From Syntrophaceae bacterium UBA6112 (GTDB taxonomy: Bacteria; Desulfobacterota; Syntrophia; Syntrophales; UBA5619), in the NCBI GenBank assembly GCA_002423465.1, contig DIWG01000031.1, positions 1-41,161 on the forward strand: a stretch of DNA of 41,161 bases, written 5' to 3'. This document shows, one piece after another, positions 25,700-34,735 of this stretch; positions within the stretch are counted from its first letter, which is position 1; each line of letters starts with the position of its first letter. The translations under genes were made by a program, and so were the position numbers. Under the pieces are notes generated by a model, which did not search any database, had not been told where the DNA came from, and worked only from the letters and a program-made list of their open reading frames with translations.

Positions 25700-25738
25700 A
25701 ATTCGAGACCTTGAATTTCTGCACAAACTTTGTACATT

Positions 25739-25807
25739 GTCATTCCTGCGGAAGCAGGAATCCAATTCTTTCGAGTCCTTCCGGATTCCCGCCTTCGCGG
25801 GAATGAC
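25739..25807. repeat. 69-nt inverted-repeat element, copy 3
   Basis: Left arm GTCATTCCTGCGGAAGCAGG and right arm with ATTCCCGCCTTCGCGGGAAT then GAC; it is copy 1 in reverse order (the TGCGGAAGCA and CGCGAAGGCG arms are swapped). It lies between the corrinoid gene and livM and is the only notable content of that gap. Confidence 0.85.
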
Positions 25808-25948
25808 AAGACAGGGTAGATTTTCAAAGTTCCCATTCCTGCAATTGGAGGGCAAGATCCGGCAGGTTCATATTCTCAAGAATCGCCGTTCCCATTTCGC
25901 GGCAGTGACGGCCGCGGAAAGATTCGGATTCCTGATAGAGGTGGCGTC

Positions 25949-27019
25949 ATGGATATGAAACGCGACTACTACGAGGATATTCAGCTCTTCGAAAGCGGGG
26001 TGGTTCTTTTTTGGACGGCTGCGCTTCTGCTGCTCCTGTTCACCATCCCTCTCTATACCCCCAATTACTACGTCTATCTCCTGAACCTGATCCTCGTCCA
26101 CGTGATCCTTGCCGTCGGATTGAATATCCTCGTGGGATCCACCGGCCAGATCTCTCTGGGTCACGCCGGTTTCTTTGCGATCGGCGCGTATGGAACAGCC
26201 ATCCTGATGGCCAAGCTTCAGATCCCTTTTGTATTTGCCATCATCATCGCCGCCTTTATTGCCGCCTTTTTCGGCTTCATTCTCGGGCTCCCCGCGCTGC
26301 GTCTGGAGGGTCCCTATCTGGCGATCGTCTCTTTGGGCTTCGGCCTGACGATCATGCACATCATCGGCGGAATCGATGCATTCGGCGGCCGGATGGGGAT
26401 CAAGGTGCCGCCGCTCGATCTGGGAATCCCGCAACTGGGCATCCCTTGGATCCTGAAAACCGATGTCCAGAAGTACTACCTGATCCTGATCATGACGATC
26501 ATTATGGTGGTCGGCGCCAGAAACATCCTCAAGACCCGGGTCGGCCGCTCCTTTGTGGCCATTCGCGACAGCGACATCGCCGCGGAGGTGATCGGCGTCA
26601 ACCTGACCGTCTACAAGACGCTGGCCTTTGCCGTCAGCGCCTTCTATGCCGGCATTGCCGGAGGGCTTTTCGGCTTCGTCCTGGGATTCTTCGACCCCTT
26701 TACTTTCAACATGATCCTCTCTATCATCTTCCTGGTGATGGTGGTGGTCGGGGGACTGGGCACCATCGCCGGGGGGATTATGGGCGCAACCCTGATTACC
26801 TATCTGCAGTACGCTCTCCTGAAAAATATTGCCGAGACTCCCTATGTGGGAGCTCTCCTGACCGCCATATCCAAGCAGTGGTTTACTACGGTGGGTCTCG
26901 AGAACTTCAGCAGCATCGCCATCGGATTGATCATGATCGGGATCATCCTCTTCGCGCCGCTCGGCATGTTCGGCATCTGGATCCGGATGAAGAAGTACTG
27001 GAGAACATGGCCCTTCTGA
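25949..27019 (+). CDS. livM: Branched-chain amino acid-type ABC transporter permease LivM
   Basis: This inner-membrane permease of a HAAT-family importer has 356 residues with about nine or ten hydrophobic segments. The family signature GLNILVGSTGQISLGHAGFF lies at about residues 55-75, followed by GAYGTA. The cytoplasmic loop that meets the ATPases is visible around residues 200-225 (RDSDIAAEVIGVNLTVYKT). ATG 25949 follows a GAGGTGG ribosome site. It is the first gene of the transporter set livM-livH-binding protein-livG-livF on the same strand. The real substrate may be an amino acid or another small carboxylate. Confidence 0.93.
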   Translation: MDMKRDYYEDIQLFESGVVLFWTAALLLLLFTIPLYTPNYYVYLLNLILVHVILAVGLNILVGSTGQISLGHAGFFAIGAYGTAILMAKLQIPFVFAIIIAAFIAAFFGFILGLPALRLEGPYLAIVSLGFGLTIMHIIGGIDAFGGRMGIKVPPLDLGIPQLGIPWILKTDVQKYYLILIMTIIMVVGARNILKTRVGRSFVAIRDSDIAAEVIGVNLTVYKTLAFAVSAFYAGIAGGLFGFVLGFFDPFTFNMILSIIFLVMVVVGGLGTIAGGIMGATLITYLQYALLKNIAETPYVGALLTAISKQWFTTVGLENFSSIAIGLIMIGIILFAPLGMFGIWIRMKKYWRTWPF

Positions 27020-27092
27020 GAGAAGGGGCTGCATGCACATTTACGGGCCGAAAAGTTTGTAGATCACATCTTCTCGGGAAAAAGGGGGAACA

Positions 27093-27968
27093 ATGCCGGT
27101 AGGACAGCTCTTGGTGGAGGGACTGGCGATCGGCGCCTGTTACGGCCTTTTCGCAACGGCGGTGGTGATCATCTACAAAACCTCCGAAGTGGTCAATTTT
27201 GCCCAGGGTGAGATGGCCATGTTTTCCTCCTTCGTGGCCTTTCATATCCTGACCGTCTATCAATATCCCTTCTGGCTCGCCTTTATCATCGCCATGATCT
27301 TCTCGATCCTGCTGGGGGTCCTCATCGAATACCTTTTCCTGCGTCCCGCCAAGCATCCCAGCATCCTGGGAATGATCGTCATCACCCTCGGGGCGGAGAT
27401 GTTTCTGATGGGTCTGGCCGGCTGGAAATGGGGAGCGGAGCAGAAGTATTTTTCCCTTCCGCTGAACGCCTCCGTCACTTATGAGCCGATTCAAGGAATG
27501 ATCGTCAATCAATGGGCAATCGCGGTGTTTGTCGTAACCGCCGTAATCATGCTCTTTCTATTTCTCTTCTTCAAATACAGCAAGCTGGGGGTAGCCATGC
27601 GGGCGACCCAGCAGAACAAGCACGCCGCCAAAATCATGGGCATCCGCACCGAGCGTGTTTTTTCCTTCGCCTGGGGGTTCAGTTCCCTGATCGGCGCCAT
27701 CGCGGGGATGTTCTTTGCGTCCCGGGCCACCCTGGACCCGGCCTATATGATGGAACCCTTCATGCGCGCCTTTGCCGCCGCGGTCCTCGGGGGGCTCATG
27801 AGCATCCCGGGGGTGATTATCGGCGGCGGCCTGATGGGCTTGATCGAAAATTTCTTCGGCTACTACTTTCCCCATTGGAAACCGATCGTGGCGTTTGTCG
27901 TGATCATCCTCGTTCTCTGCTTGCGACCGAGCGGTTTGTTCGCAAAGCATTTCGTGAAAAAGGTGTGA
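27093..27968 (+). CDS. livH: Branched-chain amino acid-type ABC transporter permease LivH
   Basis: This second permease of the importer, 291 residues with about eight membrane segments, opens with the family pattern GLAIGACYGLFATAVVIIYK followed by VVNFAQGEM. The ATPase-contact loop MRATQQNKHAAKIMGIRTER lies in the middle, and the C-terminal half carries LGGLMSIPGVIIGG. The start has GGGGGAAC eight bases ahead. It lies 73 bases after livM and 88 before the binding protein, consistent with one operon. Confidence 0.93.
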   Translation: MPVGQLLVEGLAIGACYGLFATAVVIIYKTSEVVNFAQGEMAMFSSFVAFHILTVYQYPFWLAFIIAMIFSILLGVLIEYLFLRPAKHPSILGMIVITLGAEMFLMGLAGWKWGAEQKYFSLPLNASVTYEPIQGMIVNQWAIAVFVVTAVIMLFLFLFFKYSKLGVAMRATQQNKHAAKIMGIRTERVFSFAWGFSSLIGAIAGMFFASRATLDPAYMMEPFMRAFAAAVLGGLMSIPGVIIGGGLMGLIENFFGYYFPHWKPIVAFVVIILVLCLRPSGLFAKHFVKKV

Positions 27969-28056
27969 CGGCGTCTCCGACGCCGGAGATTAAAGATAGT
28001 TGTAACGGTACGTCTTTCCCAATATAACCGCAGGAAGATTGAAAAAGGAGGGAACC

Positions 28057-29250
28057 ATGATTTTCGGAAAAAAAGCGCTGATGGCATTGATCGCGGTACT
28101 GGCGGTCCTCGTGGCTGCCGATGTTGTCCCGGCCGCGCCGGCGGGGTTTGACGACAAAGAAATCCGGATTGCGCAGTGGGGACCCCAGACCGGTCCGGCG
28201 GCGCCGTGGGGATCGGTGGCCCGCGGCAGCAAGCTGCTCTTTGACGTAATCAACGAAGAGGGAGGCATCAACGGCCGGAAGATCAAGTACTTCATCCGGG
28301 ACGACCAGTACAATCCCGCCCAGACCGCGGCCGTGGTGAAGGAACTGGTGGAGCGCCAGGGGATCTTCGCCTTTGTCGGCGGCGTCTCCGCGGCCGGCGG
28401 CCTTGCCGTGAAGGACTTCCTGGCCCAGAACAAGGTGATCTGGGTGGGACCCGCGACTTCGGTCAAAGAGTATGTCTTCCCCGTTCAGCCCTATCTGTTC
28501 AGCGTCTATCCACTGTACGAGGATGAGGCGAGCGTGCTGACAAAGTATATCGTCGAAACCCTGAAATTCAAGAAAATTGGGATCCTCTATCAGAACGACA
28601 CCTACGGGAAAAACGGTTTCGACGGCTGCAAGCAGCGCTTGGCCACCTACAAAATGTCGCTCGTGGCCGAGATCCCGGTGGAACCCACCGAAAAGGACCT
28701 CGCCTCGCAGATCCTCCGGCTGAAGAACTCGGGCGCGGAGGCGGTTTTGATGTATGTCAACCCGACGACCGCCGTCATCACGCTCAAGACCGCGGCCAAC
28801 GTCGGCTACAAGCCCCAGTGGGTCTCCTCCAACACCCTCTCTGATTATCCGCTGATGTACAAGATTTCCGGGGGGCTCTGGGAAGGGGTCATCACCGGCA
28901 ACTTCGGCGAGATCCCGGATTCCAAGAATCCTCTGATGGTCAAATATAAGGAGGCGGCCAAGAGAATGGCACCCGAGGAGCGCTGGGGAACCTTCTATTC
29001 CGCCGGTATCCTCTTCGCCGATCCCATTGTGGAGGCTCTGAAAAAAGTGGGGCGGAACCTCAGCACCGAGGCGGTGCTGAAAGCGCTGAACGCAATCAAG
29101 GATTACCAGACCATCGGTCCCAAGATCACCTTCACGGAAAAGCAGCATCAGGGGTCGGATTCGGTGGTGATCCAGAAGTGCGGTCCGGGCGGAAGCTATG
29201 TCGAACTGCAGGGTTGGACGCCAAACGAATTGGCCACCTGGAAGAAGTAA
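28057..29250 (+). CDS. Periplasmic substrate-binding protein of Liv-type ABC transporter
   Basis: This protein captures the substrate in the periplasm. The 397 residues start at ATG 28057, right after a perfect AAGGAGGG site; a TTG start at 28039 would place that site inside the gene. The signal peptide covers about residues 1-26 (ALIAVLAVLVAADVVPAAPA). The mature part is a two-lobed type I binding fold (Peripla_BP_6): IRIAQWGPQTGPAAPWG near the start, YFIRDDQYNPAQTAAVVKEL, and a hinge region with KIGILYQNDTYGKNGFDG. Which ligand it binds cannot be told. A large hairpin follows the gene. Confidence 0.93.
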   Translation: MIFGKKALMALIAVLAVLVAADVVPAAPAGFDDKEIRIAQWGPQTGPAAPWGSVARGSKLLFDVINEEGGINGRKIKYFIRDDQYNPAQTAAVVKELVERQGIFAFVGGVSAAGGLAVKDFLAQNKVIWVGPATSVKEYVFPVQPYLFSVYPLYEDEASVLTKYIVETLKFKKIGILYQNDTYGKNGFDGCKQRLATYKMSLVAEIPVEPTEKDLASQILRLKNSGAEAVLMYVNPTTAVITLKTAANVGYKPQWVSSNTLSDYPLMYKISGGLWEGVITGNFGEIPDSKNPLMVKYKEAAKRMAPEERWGTFYSAGILFADPIVEALKKVGRNLSTEAVLKALNAIKDYQTIGPKITFTEKQHQGSDSVVIQKCGPGGSYVELQGWTPNELATWKK

Positions 29251-29253
29251 GAG

Positions 29254-29301
29254 AACCGGGAGAAGCCCACGCCCCGCAAGGAGCGGGAGCTTCTCCCGGT
29301 T
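29254..29301 (+). promoter_or_regulatory. Intercistronic hairpin after the binding-protein gene
   Basis: AACCGGGAGAAGC (29254-29266) pairs perfectly with GCTTCTCCCGGTT (29289-29301) across a 22-base loop. There is no immediate T-run (the nearest is at 29311-29315). It probably stabilises the upstream mRNA or partly ends transcription, so that more binding protein than ATPase is made, as in other ABC operons (inference). Confidence 0.6.
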
Positions 29302-29339
29302 TCAGCGCGGCTTTTTCCAGGATTATATCCGAAAGCAGA

Positions 29340-30128
29340 ATGGAACATCCGACCATGGATCACTTCAGGGTTGAGAATCTGAGCATCCGCTTCGGCGGCC
29401 TAAAGGCGGTGAACGATGTCAGTTTCAACGTGGAGCAGAATTCGATCTTTTCCATCATCGGGCCGAACGGTTCGGGCAAGACCACCATCTTCAACATGAT
29501 CAGCGGCATCTACAAACCGAACAGCGGCCGGATCATCTGCGACGGTGAAGAGCTTGTGGGCCTCTCTCCGGATCGGATCGCCCGCAAGGGGGTGGCACGC
29601 ACCTTTCAGAATATCGAACTCTTCTCCAACGCCACCGTCATGGACAACCTTTTGCTGGGGCGTCACATCCACATGAAGACCGGGGTGTTTTCCGGCGCCT
29701 TTCTCTGGGGAAGGGGATCGCGGGCCGCCCGGGAGGAGATCAAAAACCGGGAGATCGTCGAGAAGATCATCGATTTTCTGGATCTGCAATCGGTACGGAA
29801 CAGCTATGTGGCGAGCCTTCCTTACGGCAAGCGCAAACTGGTCGAACTCGGCCGCGCCCTCGCCCTGGAACCGAAGATCCTGCTTCTGGACGAACCTTCC
29901 GCCGGCATGAACACGGAGGAAAAAGAGGACCTGAACATCTGGATCAAGGACATTCAGGCCGATTATCGGGTGACGATTCTGCTGATTGAGCACGACATGA
30001 ACATGATCATGGGGATTTCCGACCGCATCTTCGCCATGACTCAGGGGGAGAAGATCGTCGAGGGTCCCCCGGCGGAGGTCCAGCGCCACCCGGAGGTGAT
30101 CCGGGCGTACCTGGGGGAGGAACGTTGA
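29340..30128 (+). CDS. livG: Liv-type ABC transporter ATP-binding protein LivG
   Basis: This cytoplasmic ATPase powers import. In 262 residues the Walker A loop is at 41-48 (GPNGSGKT), the Q-loop region follows (FQNIELF), the signature is the LivG type LPYGKRKLVELGRAL, and Walker B is ILLLDEPSAGMN with the H-loop in IEHDMNMIM. The C-terminal tail EVQRHPEVIRAYLGEE is typical. Start at ATG 29340; ATG 29355 (DHFRVENLSIRFGG) is an equally good start. The open frame extends to 29178 across the hairpin, which I reject. Its stop overlaps the livF start (TGATG). Confidence 0.93.
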   Translation: MEHPTMDHFRVENLSIRFGGLKAVNDVSFNVEQNSIFSIIGPNGSGKTTIFNMISGIYKPNSGRIICDGEELVGLSPDRIARKGVARTFQNIELFSNATVMDNLLLGRHIHMKTGVFSGAFLWGRGSRAAREEIKNREIVEKIIDFLDLQSVRNSYVASLPYGKRKLVELGRALALEPKILLLDEPSAGMNTEEKEDLNIWIKDIQADYRVTILLIEHDMNMIMGISDRIFAMTQGEKIVEGPPAEVQRHPEVIRAYLGEER

Positions 30129-30910
30129 TGCTGAAGGTGAGCAATATCGAAACCTGGTACGATCTGATCCGGGCGTTGCATGGAATCTCGTTCCAAGTCA
30201 AACAGGGGGATGTGGTCGCCCTCCTGGGGTCCAACGGGGCGGGCAAGTCGACGACCCTCAAGACGATCATGCGATTGCTCTATGACCTCAAGGAGGAGCA
30301 GCCGGAAAAGGGGACCATCGAATTTCTCGGGGAGAGAATCGACCGGAAGAATACCGACGAAATCGTCCGAATGGGGATCAGCTACGTCCCGGAGGGACGC
30401 GAGGTTTTTCCCGAGCTCTCCGTTTTGGAGAACATCATGATGGGGGCTTACACCCGCCGGGACAAGAAGGGGATCCGGGAGGATTTGGCGCGGGTGATGG
30501 AGCACTTCCCCATTCTAAAGGCGCGAGAAGAGCAAGAGGCCGGGCATCTCAGCGGCGGCGAGCAGCAGATGTTGGCCATCGGACGGGCCCTGATGAGCCG
30601 GCCGAAACTCCTGATGCTGGATGAGCCGTCACTCGGCCTTTCGCCTTTGCTCACCCGGGAGATCTTCGAAATTATCCGGAACATCAACGAGAAGGACGGG
30701 GTGACGATCCTGCTGGTCGAGCAGAACGTGAACATGGCCCTCAAGTATGCGAACTTTGCCTTTCTGATGGAGAACGGGCGGATCGTCCGCGCCGAAAAGC
30801 CCGAGGTGCTTCGGGAGGACGAGGATGTCAAGGAGTTCTATCTCGGCATCGCCAAGGAGACTTCGGTCAAGGGCTATAAACGATATCGGCGGAAGGTCCG
30901 TTTCCGATAA
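30128..30910 (+). CDS. livF: Liv-type ABC transporter ATP-binding protein LivF
   Basis: Second ATPase of the importer, 260 residues: Walker A GSNGAGKST (about residues 36-44), the LivF-type motif YVPEGREVFPELSVLENI, signature LSGGEQQMLAIGRAL, Walker B LLMLDEPSLGL, and H-loop in LVEQNVNMAL. It starts at ATG 30128, one base overlapping the livG stop. The C-terminal tail is longer and more basic than usual (KGYKRYRRKVRFR). It ends the transporter set, and the acyl-CoA synthetase follows after a palindromic element. Confidence 0.93.
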   Translation: MLKVSNIETWYDLIRALHGISFQVKQGDVVALLGSNGAGKSTTLKTIMRLLYDLKEEQPEKGTIEFLGERIDRKNTDEIVRMGISYVPEGREVFPELSVLENIMMGAYTRRDKKGIREDLARVMEHFPILKAREEQEAGHLSGGEQQMLAIGRALMSRPKLLMLDEPSLGLSPLLTREIFEIIRNINEKDGVTILLVEQNVNMALKYANFAFLMENGRIVRAEKPEVLREDEDVKEFYLGIAKETSVKGYKRYRRKVRFR

Positions 30911-30944
30911 GAGAGATTGTGCAATCGGATGATACGGCTGTTAT

Positions 30945-31038
30945 GCACGGCCTGAAAATCAGAATTCTCCGCTCGCTGGACATTTTTCATGCCGAAAATC
31001 TCCAATGCTCGCTTCAGGATCGGATTTCCAAGCCGTGC
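30945..31038. repeat. Palindrome-bounded intergenic element, copy 1
   Basis: The ends GCACGGC (30945-30951) and GCCGTGC (31032-31038) pair perfectly and extend inward (CTGAAAATC against GATTTCCAA) to 14 of 16. The core (30949-31034, 86 nt) is homologous to 34613-34700 (88 nt), sharing CATTTTTC/TATTTTTC, CCGAAAA, CAATGC and GATTTCCAA blocks. It sits 28 bases before the acyl-CoA synthetase start. It may be a small non-autonomous mobile repeat or an RNA leader element. Confidence 0.7.
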
Positions 31039-31066
31039 GCAGTGAGATTCAGTTGAGGAAGAAAAT

Positions 31067-32869
31067 ATGGTGATCGATACACTGCCCAAGGCCCTGGTCC
31101 GAATCGCCGGCGAACAGCCCGAAAGGGTTGCGATGCGGCACAAGGATCTCGGAATCTGGAACGACATTTCCTGGTCGGCATACCTGGAAAATGTCCGGAA
31201 TACGGCCCTTGGACTGCACAAACTGGGCGTTGGCAATGGGGACCATGTTGCCATCATCGGCGAAAACCAACCGGAGTGGCTCTATTCGGCTTTGGGAGCG
31301 ATGTCCGCCGGGGCGACTTTTGTCGGGATCTATACGACGAACCCGATCAAGGAGTGCGAGTATGTCGTCGGCCACTCCGGAGCGGTGATCTATATCTGCG
31401 AGGACGAGGAGCAGCTCGACAAGGCGCTTGCCTTCCGGAATGAAACCCCGGCGCTCCGGAAGATGATCGTCTGGGACATGGAAGGTCTCCGGGATTTCCA
31501 TGATCCGATGGTCATGAGTTTCGACGAACTACTGGCCCTCGGCCGGAAGGCGGCAAACGAGGATCCGTTGCTCTTCGATCGGCTGGTTGCGGAGGGGCGT
31601 GGAGAGGATATCGCGGGGATCATCTACACTTCCGGTACCACCGGCCCTCCGAAGGGGGCGATGCTTGCCCATGAAGGGTATCTATGGGTCGGAAAACAGG
31701 CAACCGCGGTGAGCCGGGGGACGAGGGACGACGAAACCATCTCCTTTCTTCCGCTGAACCACGTCTATGAACAGATCTACGACCTGATGGTCCACCTGAC
31801 GATCGGCCACATCATCAATTTCACCGAGAACACGGATACGGTGATGGCGGACATGCAGGACGTTTCGCCCACGCTCTTCCATGCCGTGCCGCGGATCTGG
31901 GAAAAGTACTATTCCGGCATCGTCCTGAAGATGGCCGACGCAACCTGGTTCAAAAGGAAGGCCTATCAAACCGCCCTCAAGATCGGCGGGATGTACAACG
32001 ACGCCAAGCTTGCCCGGCGTTCGCCTTCGCTGTTTTTGAGCCTTGCCTATCAGCTTGCCTACTTTTGCGTCTTTCGGAAGCTCAAGGAACGGCTGGGATT
32101 CGACCGGGTTAAGATCGGTTTTTCCGGCGCCGCTCCGATCTCCCACAACATCCTGAAATACTTCCAGAGCATCGGCATCCCGATCCGCGAGGGTTACGGG
32201 ATGACGGAGACGACCGGGATCACCCACATGTCCGAAGAAAACCACTTCAAGCTGGGGACGGTGGGAAGAGCCCTTCCCGAGACGGAGGTACGGATTGCCG
32301 AGGATGGAGAAATCCTCGTCCGCCACAAGGGGATCTTCAAGGGGTACTACCGGGACGAGGAGACGACCCGGGAGGCGCTGCACGACGGCTGGATGCATAC
32401 CGGCGATGTCGGCGAGATCGACGACGAAGGCTTCCTCAAGATCACCGACCGGAAGAAGGATTTGATCATCACGGCCGGCGGGAAGAACATCGCGCCGCAG
32501 TATATTGAAAACCTCCTGAAATTTTCGCCGTACATCAACGATGCGGTCGTCATCGGCGACAGCCGGAAATTCGTCAGCGCGATCATCGTCATCGACGAGG
32601 AGAACGTGGTCAAATACGCCCAGGACCAGAAGGTTCAGTTCACCACTTTTGCAACCCTCACCCGGACGGAAGAGGTGGTCAACCTCATCCAGGCGGAGGT
32701 GAACAAGGTGAACGCCCAGCTCGCCCGGGTGGAGAACATCCGCAAGTTCCGGATACTGGACAAAAAACTCTACACCGAGGACGGGGAGGTAACTCCGACG
32801 ATGAAGGTAAAGCGGAAGTTCATCAACGCCCAATACGGTGATTTGATCGAATCGATGTACCGGGAATAA
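31067..32869 (+). CDS. AMP-forming acyl-CoA synthetase (long-chain fatty-acid-CoA ligase type)
   Basis: This enzyme activates a carboxylic acid to its CoA thioester using ATP, in the cytoplasm or at the membrane face. The 600-residue adenylate-forming protein has the P-loop YTSGTTGPPKGAM (about residues 187-199), the linker motif LPLNHVYEQ, GYGMTETTG (about 379-387), the HTGDVGEID hinge region followed by DRKKDLIITAGGKNIAPQ, and the catalytic lysine near TPTMKVKRK close to the end. Length and the VPRIWEK-type motif place it with bacterial FadD15-like long-chain ligases, but the operon suggests a shorter or branched acid could be the substrate. It lies 156 bases after livF. Confidence 0.92.
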   Translation: MVIDTLPKALVRIAGEQPERVAMRHKDLGIWNDISWSAYLENVRNTALGLHKLGVGNGDHVAIIGENQPEWLYSALGAMSAGATFVGIYTTNPIKECEYVVGHSGAVIYICEDEEQLDKALAFRNETPALRKMIVWDMEGLRDFHDPMVMSFDELLALGRKAANEDPLLFDRLVAEGRGEDIAGIIYTSGTTGPPKGAMLAHEGYLWVGKQATAVSRGTRDDETISFLPLNHVYEQIYDLMVHLTIGHIINFTENTDTVMADMQDVSPTLFHAVPRIWEKYYSGIVLKMADATWFKRKAYQTALKIGGMYNDAKLARRSPSLFLSLAYQLAYFCVFRKLKERLGFDRVKIGFSGAAPISHNILKYFQSIGIPIREGYGMTETTGITHMSEENHFKLGTVGRALPETEVRIAEDGEILVRHKGIFKGYYRDEETTREALHDGWMHTGDVGEIDDEGFLKITDRKKDLIITAGGKNIAPQYIENLLKFSPYINDAVVIGDSRKFVSAIIVIDEENVVKYAQDQKVQFTTFATLTRTEEVVNLIQAEVNKVNAQLARVENIRKFRILDKKLYTEDGEVTPTMKVKRKFINAQYGDLIESMYRE

Positions 32870-32927
32870 ATCTCTTTCTCAATCAATTCAATTGGAATTC
32901 AATTCGACTTCATGGGGAGGACAAGAG

Positions 32928-34604
32928 ATGGCGGAAGAGACGAAACCGCGTCTGACGCGGGCGGAACGGCGGGAACAGGAGCGGAAAGACAATCTGAAAC
33001 ACTGGGAGGAACAGGACGCGCTCCTGCTTCGGCATCGTGAGGAGGCCTACGAGATCGGCGGTGCGACACAGACAGAGCGCCTTGCGAAACAGGGAAAGAA
33101 ACCGATGCGGGAGCTGATCCGGATGCTCGTCGATCCGGAAACCGATTTTTTTGAATTGGGGATTGACGCCGGATACGATATCGGAAAGAAACGCCTCTAT
33201 GGCGGGATGGTTTACGAGGAGGAAAAACGGGGCCATATCCCCGGCGGCGGCGTCGTCACCGGAGTCGGCGTCGTCCACGGCAAGGACTGCATGATCTTCG
33301 CGAACGAGAACCGCTACGCCGCGGGGACCTATTTCCCGATCACCTTGAAGAAGCACATGCGGGCCCAGGCGATCGCCGAGCAGTGCGGCCTCCCCTGCAT
33401 CTACATCGCCGATTCCGGCGGGATCAACCTGCCGCTCCAGGTCGGCGCCTTCGCCGACGACGGCCATTTCGGGACGATGTTCTACAACATGTGCAGGATG
33501 TCGGCCAAGGGGATCAAGCAGTACACCCTCTCCACCGGCGGGAACACCGCAGGCGGCGCCTACATCGTCTACCTTGCCTCCGAATCGATCATGATCGAGA
33601 AGCTGGCCTATGCCTTTCTGGCCGGACCGCCGATGGTGAAATCCGCGATCGGCGAGACGGTCTCGATGGAGGACCTCGGCGGGGCCTATGTCCATACGCA
33701 GCATTCCGGCGGGTGCGACCACCTTGTCCGAACGCAGGAGGAAGGGATCGCCAAGCTCCGGGCGATGATGGAATTCGAGCCGGGGCAGAAGCTCTGCATC
33801 GAGCGCCGGGAATCACGCGAACCCCGATTCGATTTCCGGGAAATGATGAGCACCACCCCGGTCAACACCTATCAGCACATTAACATCTGCGATACCCTTA
33901 AATGCCTCGCCGACGACAGCTATTTCCACGAATACAAGCCGAAATACGGACTCGCCCGCGGGGAGTCCATTATCTGCGGGAAGATGTGGCTCAAGGGGAT
34001 CCCCGTCGGGGTGATCGCCTCGAATGCCGGCGGAGTGATCTATATCGAGGCGGCCCGGAAGGCGACCGAATGGATGATCCGCTGCGGAAACTCGCGGATT
34101 CCCGTTCTCTTCCTCCAGGGCTCCCCCGGGTATATGGTGGGCAAGGCGGAGGAGTGGGGCGGGATCGGCAAGTACGGCTCCGACATGGTCCGCGCCTGTA
34201 CCTGTCTCGACGTGCCCAAGGTAACTTATGTGATCGGTCCCGACCACGGCGCGGCCAACTACGGGATGTGCGGAAGGGCCTTCAAGCCCCGCTTCGCCTT
34301 TACCAACATGCGGGGCCGGACGACCGTCATGTCCGGCGAAACGGCCGGATTCATCCTGGAGACGGTCCGGCGGAAGAACATCACGGACAAGGGCGGAACG
34401 GTGAATGAAGATGAGATGGGGCGATTCCGCCGGGCCATGCGGGAGCGCTACGACGAGGAGGGCCACCCCTTCTACACGGGCTCTCTTTTGTTCCACGACG
34501 GTGTCATCGCCTTTTCCGAGGCGAGGGGGAAGCTTGCCCGCGCCTTCGAGATCGCGCTGCATGTCCCGATCCGGGAGTCCGTTTGGGGGGACCTGAAGGT
34601 GTGA
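32928..34604 (+). CDS. Acyl-CoA carboxylase carboxyltransferase subunit, methylcrotonyl-CoA carboxylase beta-like
   Basis: The carboxyltransferase moves the carboxyl group from biotin to an acyl-CoA. The 558-residue protein has N- and C-terminal carboxyltransferase halves. YIADSGGINLPLQ with HFGTMFYN, and GGNTAGGAYIVYLASE, resemble the MCC-beta/geranyl-CoA carboxylase branch more than propionyl-CoA carboxylase. The second half has IEAARKATEWMIRC and FLQGSPGYMVGKAEE. Start at ATG 32928 after GGGGAGGAC, not the TTG at 32892. No biotin carboxylase or biotin-carrier gene is in the window, so its partner is elsewhere. Glutaconyl-CoA decarboxylase alpha subunit is an alternative reading. The next gene, a methylglutaconyl-CoA hydratase-like enzyme, supports the MCC reading. 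Confidence 0.82.
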   Translation: MAEETKPRLTRAERREQERKDNLKHWEEQDALLLRHREEAYEIGGATQTERLAKQGKKPMRELIRMLVDPETDFFELGIDAGYDIGKKRLYGGMVYEEEKRGHIPGGGVVTGVGVVHGKDCMIFANENRYAAGTYFPITLKKHMRAQAIAEQCGLPCIYIADSGGINLPLQVGAFADDGHFGTMFYNMCRMSAKGIKQYTLSTGGNTAGGAYIVYLASESIMIEKLAYAFLAGPPMVKSAIGETVSMEDLGGAYVHTQHSGGCDHLVRTQEEGIAKLRAMMEFEPGQKLCIERRESREPRFDFREMMSTTPVNTYQHINICDTLKCLADDSYFHEYKPKYGLARGESIICGKMWLKGIPVGVIASNAGGVIYIEAARKATEWMIRCGNSRIPVLFLQGSPGYMVGKAEEWGGIGKYGSDMVRACTCLDVPKVTYVIGPDHGAANYGMCGRAFKPRFAFTNMRGRTTVMSGETAGFILETVRRKNITDKGGTVNEDEMGRFRRAMRERYDEEGHPFYTGSLLFHDGVIAFSEARGKLARAFEIALHVPIRESVWGDLKV

Positions 34605-34612
34605 GGAGGGCT

Positions 34613-34700
34613 GGTTTGAAAATCATGCTCCCTCCACGCGCTGTATATTTTTCCACCGAAAAATCTACAATGCGCGTTCCCGGGAAATGATTTCCAAACC
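34613..34700. repeat. Palindrome-bounded intergenic element, copy 2
   Basis: GGTTTGAAAATCA (34613-34625) pairs with TGATTTCCAAACC (34688-34700) with one mismatch. It is homologous over its whole length to 30949-31034. It fills most of the gap between the carboxyltransferase gene and the hydratase gene (34605-34735). Confidence 0.7.
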
Positions 34701-34735
34701 ATACGAAAGTTGGTGAAAGGTAATGGAGATAAGGC

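Noticed and set aside
25868..27040. 390-codon minus-strand frame opposite livM, plus a 363-codon shifted plus-strand frame at 26011-27102
   Set aside because: Both overlap a clear livM gene and contain only the charged or His/Arg-rich text typical of shadow frames.
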